Source: Patellifolia procumbens (Eukaryota > Streptophyta > Magnoliopsida > Caryophyllales > Amaranthaceae). From it: a stretch of DNA of 64,000 nucleotides. The stretch lies in contig CANSGD010000056.1 in assembly GCA_947645195.1 (NCBI GenBank), positions 1,116,001 to 1,180,000 on the forward strand. The letters run 5' to 3'. Position numbers and translations under genes: made by a program. The notes under the pieces are model-generated. The model was given only the letters and a program-made list of their open reading frames with translations. It was not told where the DNA came from and made no database searches. Below are positions 22,774 to 34,167 of the stretch, one piece after another (position 1 is the first letter of the stretch; the number at the start of each line of letters is the position of its first letter).

Positions 22774-23760
22774 ATATGTGCAAGAGACGAGATGCCACCG
22801 ATTTCAAAGAACCGTAGAAACACATACTCTATTGAGAGAGTCTTGAGACGATTGATCAGACGTATGGCTAAGAGGCTTAGGACAGATAGGACCGCTAGAG
22901 TTCCATCCGCGTCATCTATGAGTAAGCATATAGCTCTGAACAAGCCATCAACTTACACTAGGAGTGGCGAACCTGCAGCTTTGGAACATTGGTTGAGGGA
23001 GTTCGATAAATTCTTTACTATGCTAATTGTCCAGAACAACTACGCATCGATCAAGTCACGTACTATTTACAGGAGGATGTTGATTATTGGTGGATAAACG
23101 CTAGAAGTACTTACCTAGGGGAAGACGAGTCTAAAAACCCTACCCTTGGGGAGGAGACTGTGAAGAGACCATTTGGATGGAGGAAATTCAAGAAAACTAT
23201 TATGGAGAAGTTCTATACGCCACACGTGAGGAAGGAGAAGGCGAACGAGTTTTCCAACTTAGAAATGGGGGCTGGGACAGTCGGAAAACACCATAACAAG
23301 TTCATGGACTATTAGAAGTATTGTCCCGACGATGCACCTATAGAGTGAAAGAGGATGCAATGTTTCGAGTGGGTTTCACCTTGGAAGTATAGAAACTGGT
23401 AGAGAGTGAAAGCTATTCCATACTGGATGCATTATTCCAGAGAGCTGCCTAAGTGGGAAAGTTGATAAGGAAAGAGAAGGAAAATTCGAGTGGGAATGCT
23501 AGTAGTGGAACGTATGGGGGACATAAAAGGAAAGAAAACCATTATTATCAAAACCACAACAAAAGACCTAAGCTATTTGGAAACTCCACAAACAACAATA
23601 ACTTTAGGGGACCGGCTGGAGACTCTAAAAGGAGCGAAGGATGGTAGAAGGAATGGAAATGGGCGAAGCCTAATAAGGTTGGGAACTACTATTATAAGAA
23701 ATGTGGGAGCAACCATCTAGGACGTGATAGTGAGGGAAACCTAGTGAGTGTAATTTCTAT
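22774..23760 (+). pseudogene. Element C gag, broken
   Basis: Nucleocapsid/coat precursor of a chromovirus. Seen: a basic stretch (RRLIRRMAKRLR), PSTYTRSGEPAALEHWLREF, then after a frameshift near 23043 QVTYYLQEDVDYWWINAR, FGWRKFKKTIMEKFY, PHVRKEKANEFSNLEMG, two stops, a lysine-rich linker (IRKEKENSS), and a zinc-knuckle remnant YYKKCGSNHLGRD with the second half lost. The order matches Del/Tekay-type gag. The protease region is mostly gone before element A interrupts at 23971. Confidence 0.75.
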
Positions 23761-23970
23761 TTTAAGATGGGAATTAGAGAATTTGAGTGTTGGGACAAAA
23801 ATGAACGTCCAGTCAGTTAGGATATTAAACAATCGTTAAAGGCATTCTACGGAAGGAATAAGTGACATGGATATTATCAAAACTAGAGAATTTATTACGA
23901 GAGTTTCTTGGTAATTGCGGAGCAGAATATAATTCCTTATGATTAGAGAAAGCTAAAGCCAATGTGTTTC

Positions 23971-25504
23971 TGATAAGTACTTTATTGTGCTTATCCATGC
24001 TGCATTTTTAGTGTCGATACATATAGATTTAGAGCATTTTAGTCTTGCATTGCATGGTTTTGATTACTTTGAGCTAAATGGTTGCTTCACTACTCGTTTA
24101 GTTGTTTTGGATGATTTTCAGACTAACTAACAGGTTTTTGAAGTCATATATGATCATTGGAAGATTTGTTGTGGACGGTTGAACTTCAAATGGACATAAC
24201 ATTTGATCCGTAAATCGGATTGAGTTGATTTCAGTGGGAGGTGTTAGCTCGTTTCGATAGCTTTCCAATGACTAGTCATGAGCCCAATTCCGATAAGAGA
24301 CGAGAGAGATATGATCGTTCGAAGTTGAGTTGTCCGCTGACCAGCAGGTCACCACGGTCGTGGTGAAATCACCACGGTCGTGGGGACCTGTAGCGAGCAA
24401 AACAGACTGTTGAAGATTGGAAACTGATCCTATGAAAGTCAGGGGCCACGGTCGTGGTGATTTCACCACGACCGTGGTGACCTGACTTCGGGTGTTGACC
24501 CGTTTTCTCCGTCTTAGTTTAATGACGCTTTTAATTAGTTTTTTTTAGCTTAGACTCGACATTACTTCATACTTAGTTTCTAATTAACTCTCTCTTAGCC
24601 CTAAAACTCTCTCAAACACTAGTTTACTCCTTGTTTCATTATTGAAGATCGAATTCATCAATTAATTCAAGTAATTTCTTTTCTATCTCTTTCCTTTAAT
24701 CTCATTGCTTTGTTCATGATGTTTAACTTATTGAATCTTAATTGCTTGGAATCCATGATTAGTGAGTAGTTTCTAATCTAGGGTTTGGGTGAAAGCATGA
24801 ATTAGGGGCTTAATGTAGATGTTCTTGTAATTGCTTTCTTCATGTTTAATGTGCATTGTTCTTGGTGTTTGACACCTTAGGGTAGACCTTGATCAAGTTT
24901 ATGCTAGGGCTTAGATTTCAATTACTCTTAATTGATTGTTGTTGTCTAGTCATTCCCATAAATCAACTTAATTTCTAGACCAAGAGATTGGGTAGAAATT
25001 AAGAGGATCCTATTTAGGGGTTTTCCAATCAAATTGAATCCATTAATCAATTGGCTAAAGACCATTCGAGAGAGGATTTAGTCGATTGATTAATTGATTA
25101 CTCTTGAGGACCATTCGAGAGAGGACTCAAGGACTTTAGAGGGAAACTTAACCTTGCACGTTATTCTCTATAGCTTCGTAGTTGCATTTGTGTCGTGTCT
25201 TGCCCGAGTTCATGCGAGTAACCCAAGCTCTAGTGTTTCCTCTATCTTATTAATTCTTCTATTTAATTCTTAGTCGGTATTCTTTAGCTAGTTAATTAGT
25301 CGGTGACTTACTCAATCCAAAACCCCGAAAAACCCTTCACTTAGGTAGTTTTGGACTTAGTGGACTGATCTCAATCCCAATTTCCTTGTGGTTCGACCCT
25401 TGACTTGCCGTTACTACGTGCTTAGTAGTTGCTCGTTAGGTTTATAAATTGTGTTTCCTAAGCGGTTCTTAGTGCCTTAACGACACACTAAAAACCTCTT
25501 ATCA
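23971..25504 (+). repeat. Element A 5' LTR
   Basis: It begins TGATAAGTACTTTATTGTGC and ends AAAACCTCTTATCA. The inverted-word cluster is at 24349-24477. The expected TATA position (about 24530) reads TTTTAATTAGTTTTTTTT, with no TATA box. The U5 box TTGTGGTTCGACCCTTGAC is near 25385. Confidence 0.85.
24349..24477 (+). promoter_or_regulatory. Inverted-word cluster CCACG-NN-CGTGG in A LTR
   Basis: TCACCACGGTCGTGGTGA 24349-24366 (8-base arms), CCACGGTCGTGG 24372-24383 and 24446-24457, CCACGACCGTGG 24466-24477. Two copies are followed by GG/TG-ACCTG. The second LTR copy (29151-29265) has lost one unit, as expected for deletion between identical words. Confidence 0.75.
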
Positions 25505-25507
25505 AAA

Positions 25508-25525
25508 TGGCGCCGTTGTCGGGGA
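25508..25525 (+). promoter_or_regulatory. Primer-binding site of element A (tRNA-Asp type)
   Basis: TGGCGCCGTTGTCGGGGA lies three bases after the LTR. It complements the 3' end of plant tRNA-Asp (CCCCGGCAACGGCGCCA) with one mismatch. This primer is typical of Athila elements. Confidence 0.85.
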
Positions 25526-25583
25526 AATTGTGCTATTGATTGAAGTTTTCTCAAGTTTGAAACTACTTATTTCTTTTTTTTTA

Positions 25584-26602
25584 ATGACAAACTTCTTTTT
25601 TCCTCAATATGTGGATGAACCCTTTTGGAATTATTATCAGAGATTTGAGAACCATCTCTTATCTAATTATAGGCTTGAGATTTAGGAGATATGTCAGGTA
25701 ATGTATGAGGGTTTGAATATGCATACACGACAAGTGGTGGAGTCTATGTTTAATGGTGAATTTCGATCCCAACACTTTGAGGATGCATGGAGTTTCTTTG
25801 GCTGGCCATCCAGAGACACTTATGAGTGGGACCATGGAATTACTAGTTTCTCAAATTTAGAAGATGTCTCTTGCTGTGAACCACATGTCTATTCTGAAAT
25901 TGATATTTCTCTTAAAGAAATGAGCTTCTCATTGGAAGAAATTATGTCCTTGGTAAAGAGGTGTGATTCTACGATAGTCAATATTGTCGAATCTAAAAAA
26001 AGGTCAATCGAAACACTAAGTCGAAATAATCAAAATCGCTCTTGCTCGACTGTAACTAAAGAAGATGATGATTGGGATTTGGATGAGAGGCCGATAGTTG
26101 AGGAGTCATTTGTTGAGAAACTTACTCTATAGAGTCTCATGATGTTGAAGAAGTTGTTGATGAGACTTTTGTTTCTACTCGTCCCCTCCATATTCCCTTT
26201 TCAAGCACACGCGACTTAATTCCTTCCTTCCCCATCTTATTCCCTCTCCTCAAAGCTTCAGCCTTGGAAGAGCCTTTGACCTCCTTAAACCTTCACAATA
26301 ATCAAATGAAAGTCATCCAGAACATTATAAAGCTTAAGTTTTGCAAGGACCATCAAAAGGAGAACTCGTTGTTTTCTTCTTTATATTTGAATCTCGAGGT
26401 TTGTTCTCGGCACTTTCCAGGATTCTCTAGGAATTTTCATTATTTTTGGGACTCATCTCTTGGTAAGCGTATGATCACATTGATATTTGTCCATTCTCTT
26501 TGTTTATGTCTTACCTATTTGATCCATTGTGAAATGTGTGCTAGTGCTTACGACAAACTATTGAGATCTTTGTCAAATTATTTAGTGGTAAGTTTCAGCT
26601 AA
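25584..26602 (+). pseudogene. Short gag-like gene of element A, broken
   Basis: From ATG 25584 (MTNFFFPQYVDEPFWNYYQR) through an in-frame TAG at 25683-25685 to EICQVMYEGLNMHTRQVVES, which has the YEGL...V.....NG.F...DAW pattern of Athila/Tat gag cores. The first frame stops at 26132; a shifted frame carries on to 26602 (DVEEVVDETF...EEPLTSLNLHNNQ). It is much shorter than the gag of B. Near the end a hydrophobic run (MITLIFVHSLCLCLTYLIH) could be a membrane helix or chance. No protease follows. Confidence 0.6.
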
Positions 26603-28308
26603 CGATTCCAAAAGAGCACTTTTTGGAAGGTAATCTGAGGCCATTCTTCCATGGTGGTTGGCACCCAAGAAGTTCCAGCTCCTAGCCGCCTCATGAGTGA
26701 GCTTTTCTTTCCTCCTCCTTTGCTATTATCGTATTAGCCTATTCACAGTGAGGACACTCTGTTGTTTAGCTTGGGGGAGGGTGGATATCTTTGCATATCA
26801 TGTTAGAGCATGTAGCTTTCAGTGCATACTTTTTACTTTTTATTCATGATTGAGCATTTAGATCCATGTTAAGATTGCATATAGTTTGCATTAGTTGCAT
26901 ATAGTTTGCATTAGATGCATATAGTTTGCATTAGATGCATATAATCTACATTAGTTGCATATTAGTGTTATGTTTAGATTGCATATTAGCATTTAGTATC
27001 ATGTTTAGGATGCATATAGATTGCATTCAGGTTAGAACTCCGCCATTGGTACGCATGTATTCTTCTTGATGACCTGAAAACCTAAAAAAGGAAATGCTTT
27101 GATAGTCTCTAGTAGGCCGAGGAATTATTGGATTGTCATATGATTGGGCTTCCTCTTGTGCGGCTCGACTGAAGTTGGTAGCTATATCCTTTGTGAGAGC
27201 ATTTATATAGCCTTATAGACTGACATCTTTTCAGTCTTATCTGCTTGTTGTGTGTTGCTCTTCCTTGATGAATATTCTCTAGAACTTGCATTGATTCTCC
27301 TTGAATACGCTTGACTTGTTTGCGTCTTGAATGTGATTGAGGCTTTCATGTTACTTGAGCTACATTGCCAAAGGCCACCCACACCTACTTATCCTTCTTT
27401 GAAGCCCCTGTGTGCCTAAGCTTGTTTCCTTTGTTAGCCACATCTCTAGCTTATTACTTATCTCCTTACCTAGGGGATTGTGAAACTACTTAGATGGGGT
27501 AAAACATATTGATGGGTGTAACGAGAATGAGTTGGTGTAGGTGTTCGACTTTGTGTTTAGTTAAAACTCATGTGTTGTTTGAGTTTGCCTCCTTTCCATA
27601 CATTGAATTTCTCATTTTCTCCCTTCTTCTTAAATCACTACAATCCACAAAAACAAAAACAAAAAAAAATGAAAAAAAAATAAAAAAATGAGAAAAAAAG
27701 ATTTGTGGTGTGTTCAAAATCGCAATAAGGGAGATTGAGATGCGAAAATGAGAGGAGAGCTTGTGATAGGTTGTGTAGAGCGTTCAAATTTTGGTAGGGT
27801 TGGTTTAGTGCTCTTAGAAAGGTGCTAAGTTGGAAGTTTCACTTTCCCCTCTTTAACACCACGATCCCAAATACTACCATATCCTCACCCTAAGCCTACA
27901 TTACAACCTTGACTAAGTCCTCTTGATTCTTGATGCAAACTTTGGTCCTTATGCGAAGGAGAGTGAGATGATATGCAAGCTTATGGTAGGATATAGTCGA
28001 TGGAATTGAGCTTTGAGCATTCATCTGACCTACTTAAACACACGAGAGAAGTGCGCACGACTGAAGTGAGAGCTACTATCTATATGACTGAGCCAAGCTT
28101 GGGGGAGAACTTGTGGTAAGATTGGTTGCTTTTCCTTGTGCTATAAACTTTGAGGCTTGATAGTGTTTTGCATTCGATGTTGGAAAGGTTTGAAGGTCTA
28201 CATTATTCATCTTGGCATGCGTATCATTGTTAGGGGTCATAGAACTCTTTCCCTATGTCTATCGTTTGTTCGCTTGAGGACAAGCAATTGGACTAGCTTG
28301 GGGGAGTT
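26603..28308 (+). other. Element A 3' noncoding region with three polypurine-like tracts
   Basis: No coding. Contains AGCTTGGGGGAG at 26768-26779, 28096-28107 and 28295-28306 (the last is the true polypurine tract), an array of ATGCATATAGTTTGCATTAG words at 26875-26960, and A-rich runs at 27645-27710. The same layout, reversed, is seen in D at 55.1-56.3 kb. Confidence 0.7.
28295..28308 (+). promoter_or_regulatory. Polypurine tract of element A
   Basis: AGCTTGGGGGAGTT directly before the LTR TGATAAG. It is preceded by GCTTG-AGGA-CAAGC at 28272-28285. Confidence 0.8.
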
Positions 28309-28851
28309 TGATAAGTATTTTATTGTGCTTATCCATGCTGCATTTTTAGTGTCGATACATATAGATTTAGAGCATTTTAGTCTTGCATTGCATGGTTTTG
28401 ATTACTTTGAGCTAAATGGTTGCTTCACTACTCGTTTAGTTGTTTTGGATGATTTTCAGACTAACTAACAGGTTTTTGAAGTCATATATGATCATTGGAA
28501 GATTTGTTGTGGACTGTTGAACTTCAAATGGACATAACGTTTGATCCGTAAATCGGATTGAGTTGATTTCGGTGGGAGGTGTTAGCTCGTTTCGATTTAA
28601 TTCTTCTATTTAATTCTTAGTCGGTATTCTTTAGCTAGTTAATTAGTCGGTGACTTACTCAATCCAAAACCCCCAAAAACCCTTCACTTAGGTAGTTTTG
28701 GACTTAGTGGACTGATCTCAATCTCAATTTCCTTGTGGTTCGACCCTTGACTTGCCGTTACTACGTGCTTAGTAGTTGCTCGTTAGGTTTATAAATTGTG
28801 TTTGCTAAGTGGTTCTTAGTGCCTTAACGACACACTAAAAACCTCTTATCA
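28309..28851 (+). repeat. Element A 3' LTR, first copy, internally deleted
   Basis: It matches the 5' LTR up to GCTCGTTTCGAT (about 28596), then jumps to the point corresponding to about 25251 of the 5' LTR, losing close to 1 kb including the inverted words. It ends CCTCTTATCA, followed by GTTTC. Confidence 0.85.
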
Positions 28852-29036
28852 GTTTCCAAGGGAGATTCATGTTATTTGATTGAACACGTATTGGATAGGA
28901 ATATATGAGGCTAGGATTGAGTGTAAAGACCAAGTGGTGATTATGAAGGGGCCGAAGGGACAACAAGTACCTTATAGGAAAGTGTCTCAAGGATCTCAAA
29001 TGAAGATAGTTTTGCTCGCTACAGGTCCCCACGACG
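28852..29036 (+). other. Duplicate of flanking C sequence plus 30-base inverted LTR piece
   Basis: 28852-29013 repeats 30289-30450 of element C almost exactly. It then switches to TTTTGCTCGCTACAGGTCCC and CACGACGGTGG, which is the reverse complement of the LTR at about 24372-24403, before the LTR resumes on + at GGGAGGTGTTAGC. Confidence 0.85.
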
Positions 29037-30288
29037 GTGGGAGGTGTTAGCTCGTTTCGATAGCTTTCCAACGACTAGTCATGAGCCCAATTCCGATAAG
29101 AGACGAGAGAGATATGATCGTTCGAAGTTGAGTTGTCCGCTGACCAGCAGGTCACCACGGTCGTGGGGACCTGTAGCGAGCAAAAAAGACTATTGAAGAT
29201 TGGAAACTGATCCTATGAATGTCAGGGGCCACGGTCGTGGTGATTTAACCACGACCGTGGTGACCTGACTTCGGGTGTTGACCCATTTTCTCCGTCTTAG
29301 TTTAATGACGCTTTTAATTAGTTTTTTTTAGCTTAGACTCGACATTACTTCATACTTAGTTTCTAATTAACTCTCTCTTAGCCCTAAAACTCTCTCAAAC
29401 ACTAGTTTACTCCTTGTTTCATTATTGAAGATCGAATTCATCAATTAATTCAAGTAATTTCTTTTCTATCTCTTTCCTTTAATCTCATTGCTTTGTTCAT
29501 GATGTTTAACTTATTGAATCTTAATTGCTTAGAATCCATGATTAGTGAGTAGTTTCTAATCTAGGGTTTGGGTGAAAGCATGAATTAGGGGCTTAATGTA
29601 GATGTTCTTGTAATTGTTTTCTTCATGTTTAATGTGCATTGTTCTTGGTGTTTTGACACCTTAGGGTAGACCTTGATCAAGTTTATGCTAGGGCTTAGAT
29701 TTCAATTACTCTTAATTGATTGTTGTTGTCTAGTCATTCCCATGAATCAACTTAATTTCTAGACCAAGAGATTGGGTAGAAATTAAGAGGATCCTATTTA
29801 GGGGTTTTCCAATCAAATTGAATCCATTAATCAATTGGCTAAAGACCATTCGAGAGAGGATTTAGTCGATTGATTAATTGATTACTCTTGAGGACCATTC
29901 GAGGGAGGACTCAAGGACTTTAGAGGGAAACTTAACCTTACACGTTATTCTCAATAGCTTCGTAGTTGCATTTATGTCGTGTCTTGCCCGAGTTCATGCG
30001 AGTAACCCAAGCTCTAGTGTTTCCTCTATCTTATTAATTCTTCTATTTAATTCTTAGTCGGTATTCTTTAGCTAGTTAATTAGTCGGTGACTTACTCAAT
30101 CCAAAACCCCCCAAAACCCTTCACTTAGGTAGTTTTGGACTTATTGGACTGATCTCAATCCCAATTTCCTTGTGGTTCAACCCTTGACTTGCCGTTACTA
30201 CGTGCTTAGTAGTTGCTCGTTAGGTTTATAAATTGTGTTTGCTAAGTGGTTCTTAGTGCCTTAACGACACACTAAAAACCTCTTATCA
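29037..30288 (+). repeat. Element A 3' LTR, second partial copy
   Basis: It corresponds to about 24232-25504 of the 5' LTR with few changes and one lost inverted-word unit. It is followed by the GTTTC target duplication and uninterrupted element C sequence. Confidence 0.85.
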
Positions 30289-30293
30289 GTTTC

Positions 30294-31099
30294 CAAGGGA
30301 GATTCATGTTATTTGATTGAACACGTATTGGATAGGAATATATGAGGCTAGGATTGAGTGTAAAGACCAAGTGGTGATTATGAAGGGGCCGAAGGGACAA
30401 CAAGTACGTTATAGGAAAGTGTCTCAAGGATCTCAAATGAAGATAGTTTTCGTCTTCAGAATGAAGAATTTCGTGAAGAAAGGTTTACCATGGTATTTGT
30501 GCAACGTGAGGAAGCTGGAGGGAAAAGAACCTACGATAGATGAGATACCGATAGTGAACTAATATCCTTATGTTTTTCCTGATGAAATTCTGAGTATGCC
30601 ACCTCCTAGGAGAATTGACCTTATTATAGGTTTGACACCTAGGTCGAGACCGATATCAAAAGCACCATACATGATGGCACTTGTAGAGATGGAAGAGTTG
30701 CATACTCAACTTGAGGATTTACTTGAGAAGGGTTCTATAAGGCCGAGTGTTTCGTCATGGGAGCACTTGTATTGTTTGTTAGAAAGAAGCACGGTAGTAT
30801 GAGGTTGTGTATAGACTACTTAGAGTTGAATAAGGTCATCATAAAGAACAAGTATCCTTACCTAGGATCGATGACTTGTTTGATCAAATAACGGGAGCTT
30901 ATGTGTTTTCCAAGATAGACCTTAGATCTGGGTATCATCGACTGAGGATTACTGGGGAGGATATCCAGAAGACCTCTTTTAGGAAACGTTATGGACACTT
31001 CAAGTTCACCGCGATGCCTTTTGGGTTGACCAATGCACCTACAATTTCACGAGCTTGATGAAGCAAGTATTCAGTTCTTGCTTAGATAAGTTCGTATTT
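30294..31099 (+). pseudogene. Element C pol, part 1 (reverse transcriptase N-half)
   Basis: Reads the protease-RT linker and fingers: YPYVFPDEILSMPPPRRIDL, SRPISKAPYMMALVEMEELH, LEDLLEKGSIRPSVSSWE, a shift, then SMRLCIDYLELNKVIIKNKY, another shift, VFSKIDLRSGYHRLRI and GHFKFTAMPFGLTNAP. The first catalytic Asp (KIDL) is kept. The gene is cut by the LINE at 31099 inside LDKFVF, just before the FIDD active site, which reappears at 43178. Confidence 0.85.
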
Positions 31100-31454
31100 T
31101 TAAAAAAAAAAAATTGGTATAATGTAAGAAATATATTACCAAAAACTGAGCAAAAATCCAAGCTACAACAAGAAGCAACCAAACTCCTAACCAACAAAAA
31201 CCCCACCAACACACCCATACTAATCACCCCATACAACCAATAAACAAGACTACAATCACACTATATTACATCCTTTGAATTAGAAAACCGAACTATAAAA
31301 TCAGAGGGAAGAGAGCTAAAAACAAAACTGAATCTAACTCTTCTGCACACATCCATCTTTATGTTTTTGCACACCTGCTCAGGCATAGGTACAACAGCCT
31401 TCCATAAGAAATCATTCCTTGCCTTCCAGACATAATATACAGTAGCAACCAGAG

Positions 31455-32404
31455 TTATATAACATACCTGTTGCTGCTTTTTGCTCCTGTATCATCATAG
31501 CCCTGTCTGAACAACTCTCTAACTTTGCAAATTCCTTTCAAGACCCAACTAGCACTAGTAGCAAAGTACTCCCACCAATTACTCTCTTTGATGTAGACAT
31601 GATGGACCCATTTTATCCAAAGCAGATAAGCTTTGCTAGCCACTTGCCAAATATACTTCCATGTGCAGCAAAATTCCAAGTAATACAATCACAAACTCCC
31701 AATCCACCATTTTTCTTTGGCAAACACACCCAATTCCAAGCAACTAAAGGGGGTTTACTTAAATAAATTTTCCCTTCCCAAAGGAAGGATCTGCATTCTG
31801 TTCAAAACACTCTTAGGCAAGACAAATATCTGAGCCCAATAAGTGTGAAGATGCAACAATACAAAATTAACCAACACAATCTTAACAGCAAAAATTGATG
31901 CCTAGAACACCAAGACATAATCCTTTTCAAAATCTTATCAGTTTGCAAATCACAAAAAGCTCTAGATATTCTTTTAGATGCAACAGGAACACCTAAATAT
32001 CTGAAAGGGAATTAACCTCTCCTAAATCTAGTCATCTAAATAATTATAGTCTTAAAATCATCTTGCACATTACCAAAATAAATAACTGTTTTTTCGTGAC
32101 TAGCTTCCAATCCAGAGCTTTCAGCAAAAGCATTCAAAGCTCTTTTCATCAACACAACAAAATGCACATCCCCTTTACAAAAAAGCATCAAATAATCAGC
32201 AAATATAAGATGTGTAACAGCTAAGGGAGCACACCTATAATGAAAGCTAAACTCACTCCTTTTACTCATTCTACTCATCAATCTAGTGAAGTATTCCATT
32301 GCAAGCACAAAAAGGAGAGGGGATATTGGATCACCCTGCCTCAAACCTTTCCTTCCTTGGAAAAATCCACAAAGCACCCCATTGAAACAAAGGGAAAAAG
32401 AGGG
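31455..32404 (-). pseudogene. LINE ORF2, RT C-half and zf-RVT-like tail
   Basis: Continues the RT after element B: PSFSLCFNGVLCGFFQGRKG, LRQGDPISPLLFVLAMEYF, then HLIFADYLMLFCKGD. The active-site FADD is changed to FADY. Downstream, CTWKYIWQVASKAYLLWIKW and WWEYFATSASW resemble the zf-RVT tail of plant L1 elements, after frame breaks. Confidence 0.8.
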
Positions 32405-32733
32405 AGCTGTGATATCACGTATTTATATAGAGTTTTCTCCCTTATTTACAAGCTAATTTGTGCGTCATTGGAGCTCTTGGGAGCTATTTTGTGCTAACTA
32501 TCGTATATAGTTGTGGTTTTGTATTTTAGTGTTGAGTTGCAGGTTTTAGGGAGTTTTCTCCTTATTCCCGAGCCATTTGGAAGCAACCACGAATTTACGA
32601 GATGTTACAAGGCACGTAGGATGGCTCACGAGCTTTATGGCTAGTTTAGGAGGTCCCAAGACCCCTAAACGAGAAGATTAGAGAGCCAAAGACTCAAACA
32701 GGAGGTCTCCGTACACTGATCGGGCAGAAATGG

Positions 32734-33075
32734 CCCGATCGGGCGAAGTATTTATGATCGGGTATGAAAGTCACGGACCCGGGCAAGGAGTGCCCGATCA
32801 GATCGGGCGAGCATCAATGCACTAGACCCGATCGGGCTTAGTGTGCCCGACCCGATCGGGCCAGATGCTGCTAGGTGCCATTGTGATGCTGCGTGTCAAG
32901 AGAGCACGCTAGTGGAGTTTGTGTGAGGACCCGATCACAGACCCGATCGGGTTCTGGATCGGGTGGACTTCATTTTGCGTTGAGTGCTGCGCTGCTGCTA
33001 ACGAAGGCGCCAGAAGACCAAAAATGTTAAAGCTGCTGGGCACCCGATCGGGTACTGTGCTCGGGCCCGATCGGG
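32734..33075 (+). promoter_or_regulatory. Inverted-word cluster CCCGATCGGG in B 5' LTR
   Basis: Intact copies at 32734, 32827, 32851, 32942, 33043 and 33066 (10 bases each), most read as NCCCG-AT-CGGGN, with further half words (GATCGGGC, TGCCCGA) between them. The cluster ends 65 bases before the TATA box. Confidence 0.8.
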
Positions 33076-33139
33076 TCTGGCGCTTAATGACACGGATTTC
33101 GAGTTTTGCTTCCTATTTTTAATTAGACTTGAGGGGTAT

Positions 33140-33147
33140 TATAAATA
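33140..33147 (+). promoter_or_regulatory. TATA box of B 5' LTR
   Basis: TATAAATA in GGGGTATTATAAATACC; the same context recurs in the 3' LTR at 38990-38997. Confidence 0.65.
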
Positions 33148-34035
33148 CCGTTTTCCTCATTCTTTAGAGACATCTTTTATTCATCTTTCATTAGCTTTAG
33201 ACTAGTTTTATTCTTCATTGTTCTTAGTTCGATTCAAACACTTTAGATTAATTTAGAGGTGACCAAACCTATTTCGATTTCAATAAAGTTCCTGCTTTCC
33301 GTCAATTGGTATTCTTTCTTACCCTAATCTCTTTTATTATTCTCAATTGCTTAGTTTATTTATTTAATCGTTCATGATGCAATTGTTAGGGTTTCATATT
33401 AGTTTTGTCGTTGTTAATTCGATCATGTCTGAGTAGTCTCTTTCTAGGGAGTTAGATAGGAAAGCCATGTTTATACCATGATTGTGATTTAGACTCTTAT
33501 TGATTTCTAGGGCTTGATTAGGGTGATTGTGATGTGGTTTGTTCTTTATTGAGTAATTAACGTTATTGCGCGGTTTCGTTGGTTGCTTGTGGTTAATAGT
33601 TGTTTGTACAGATCCGTCTTACGACTAGAGGCCTAGTACACGTCAGTAGTTCTGATTACGTTAGTGAACATGCGGCGTATGTTAAACTATGAGCGTTGAG
33701 TCTTAACCATAGCTCAACATAGGCTCTAATCCCCCGACACTTGACTTAGGTTTTGGTAGTAGTTGACCCTATTTGTTTGGTATAAGCATAGTGGACCGAC
33801 CTAATACCCTAGACTTTTATTCCTTAGTTTAATCCTCGTTTTATTCCGTCTTCTGTAGTATATTCAATAGTTTAATTAATTCCTTCCTGATTTCATCTGG
33901 AGTAGCTGAATTGGTTGAATATTGATTTAGAAACTCTGTCTCCCTGTGGATTCGACCCTGCTTCCACTGACTACCTAGTTAGAGGTCCGTAGGTTTATTT
34001 TTGATTAGGCGATACGACTAAAACCTATCAAATTT

Positions 34036-34053
34036 TGGCGCCGTTGCCGGGGA
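34036..34053 (+). promoter_or_regulatory. Primer-binding site of element B (tRNA-Asp)
   Basis: TGGCGCCGTTGCCGGGGA, a full complement of the plant tRNA-Asp 3' end, five bases after the LTR. Confidence 0.9.
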
Positions 34054-34167
34054 GACAGCTAGTTTTCTAAATTTTTATTTGATTATTTGGTCTACTTCTC
34101 TGTACCTCGTTGGAACTTCATTGTTCCAATTGAGGTACGTTTTACTGCTGCTTTTTGTTTCTATTGT

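Larger units (their letters stand above)
23971..30288 (+). mobile_element. Element A: non-autonomous Athila-like LTR element with rearranged right end
   Basis: 5' LTR 23971-25504, primer site, 2.8-kb interior with one short gag-like gene, polypurine tract at 28295, 3' LTR from 28309. The target duplication GTTTC is at 23966-23970 and 30289-30293, and again at 28852-28856 because the right end was duplicated. It is inserted in element C between AAGCCAATGT and CAAGGGAG. It lacks protease, RT and integrase, so it needed a helper such as D. The left and right LTR parts are nearly identical by eye, so the insertion is fairly recent compared with C. Confidence 0.85.
32410..34030 (+). repeat. Element B 5' LTR
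   Basis: 1,621 bp; four bases shorter than the 3' LTR because one CCCGATCGGG word at about 32777 has lost its centre (ACCCGGGC). TATA box TATAAATA at 33140-33147. U5 box TGTGGATTCGACCCTGC near 33946. Confidence 0.9.

Noticed and set aside
24349..24477. Interpretation of the CCACGGTCGTGG cluster as a transcription terminator or CRISPR
   Set aside because: It is in an LTR upstream region of a plant retroelement, and the spacing and context fit a promoter-type cluster.
31039..31236. Minus-strand 65-codon frame across 31039-31236
   Set aside because: It crosses the LINE/element C junction and includes the homopolymer; it cannot be a real gene.
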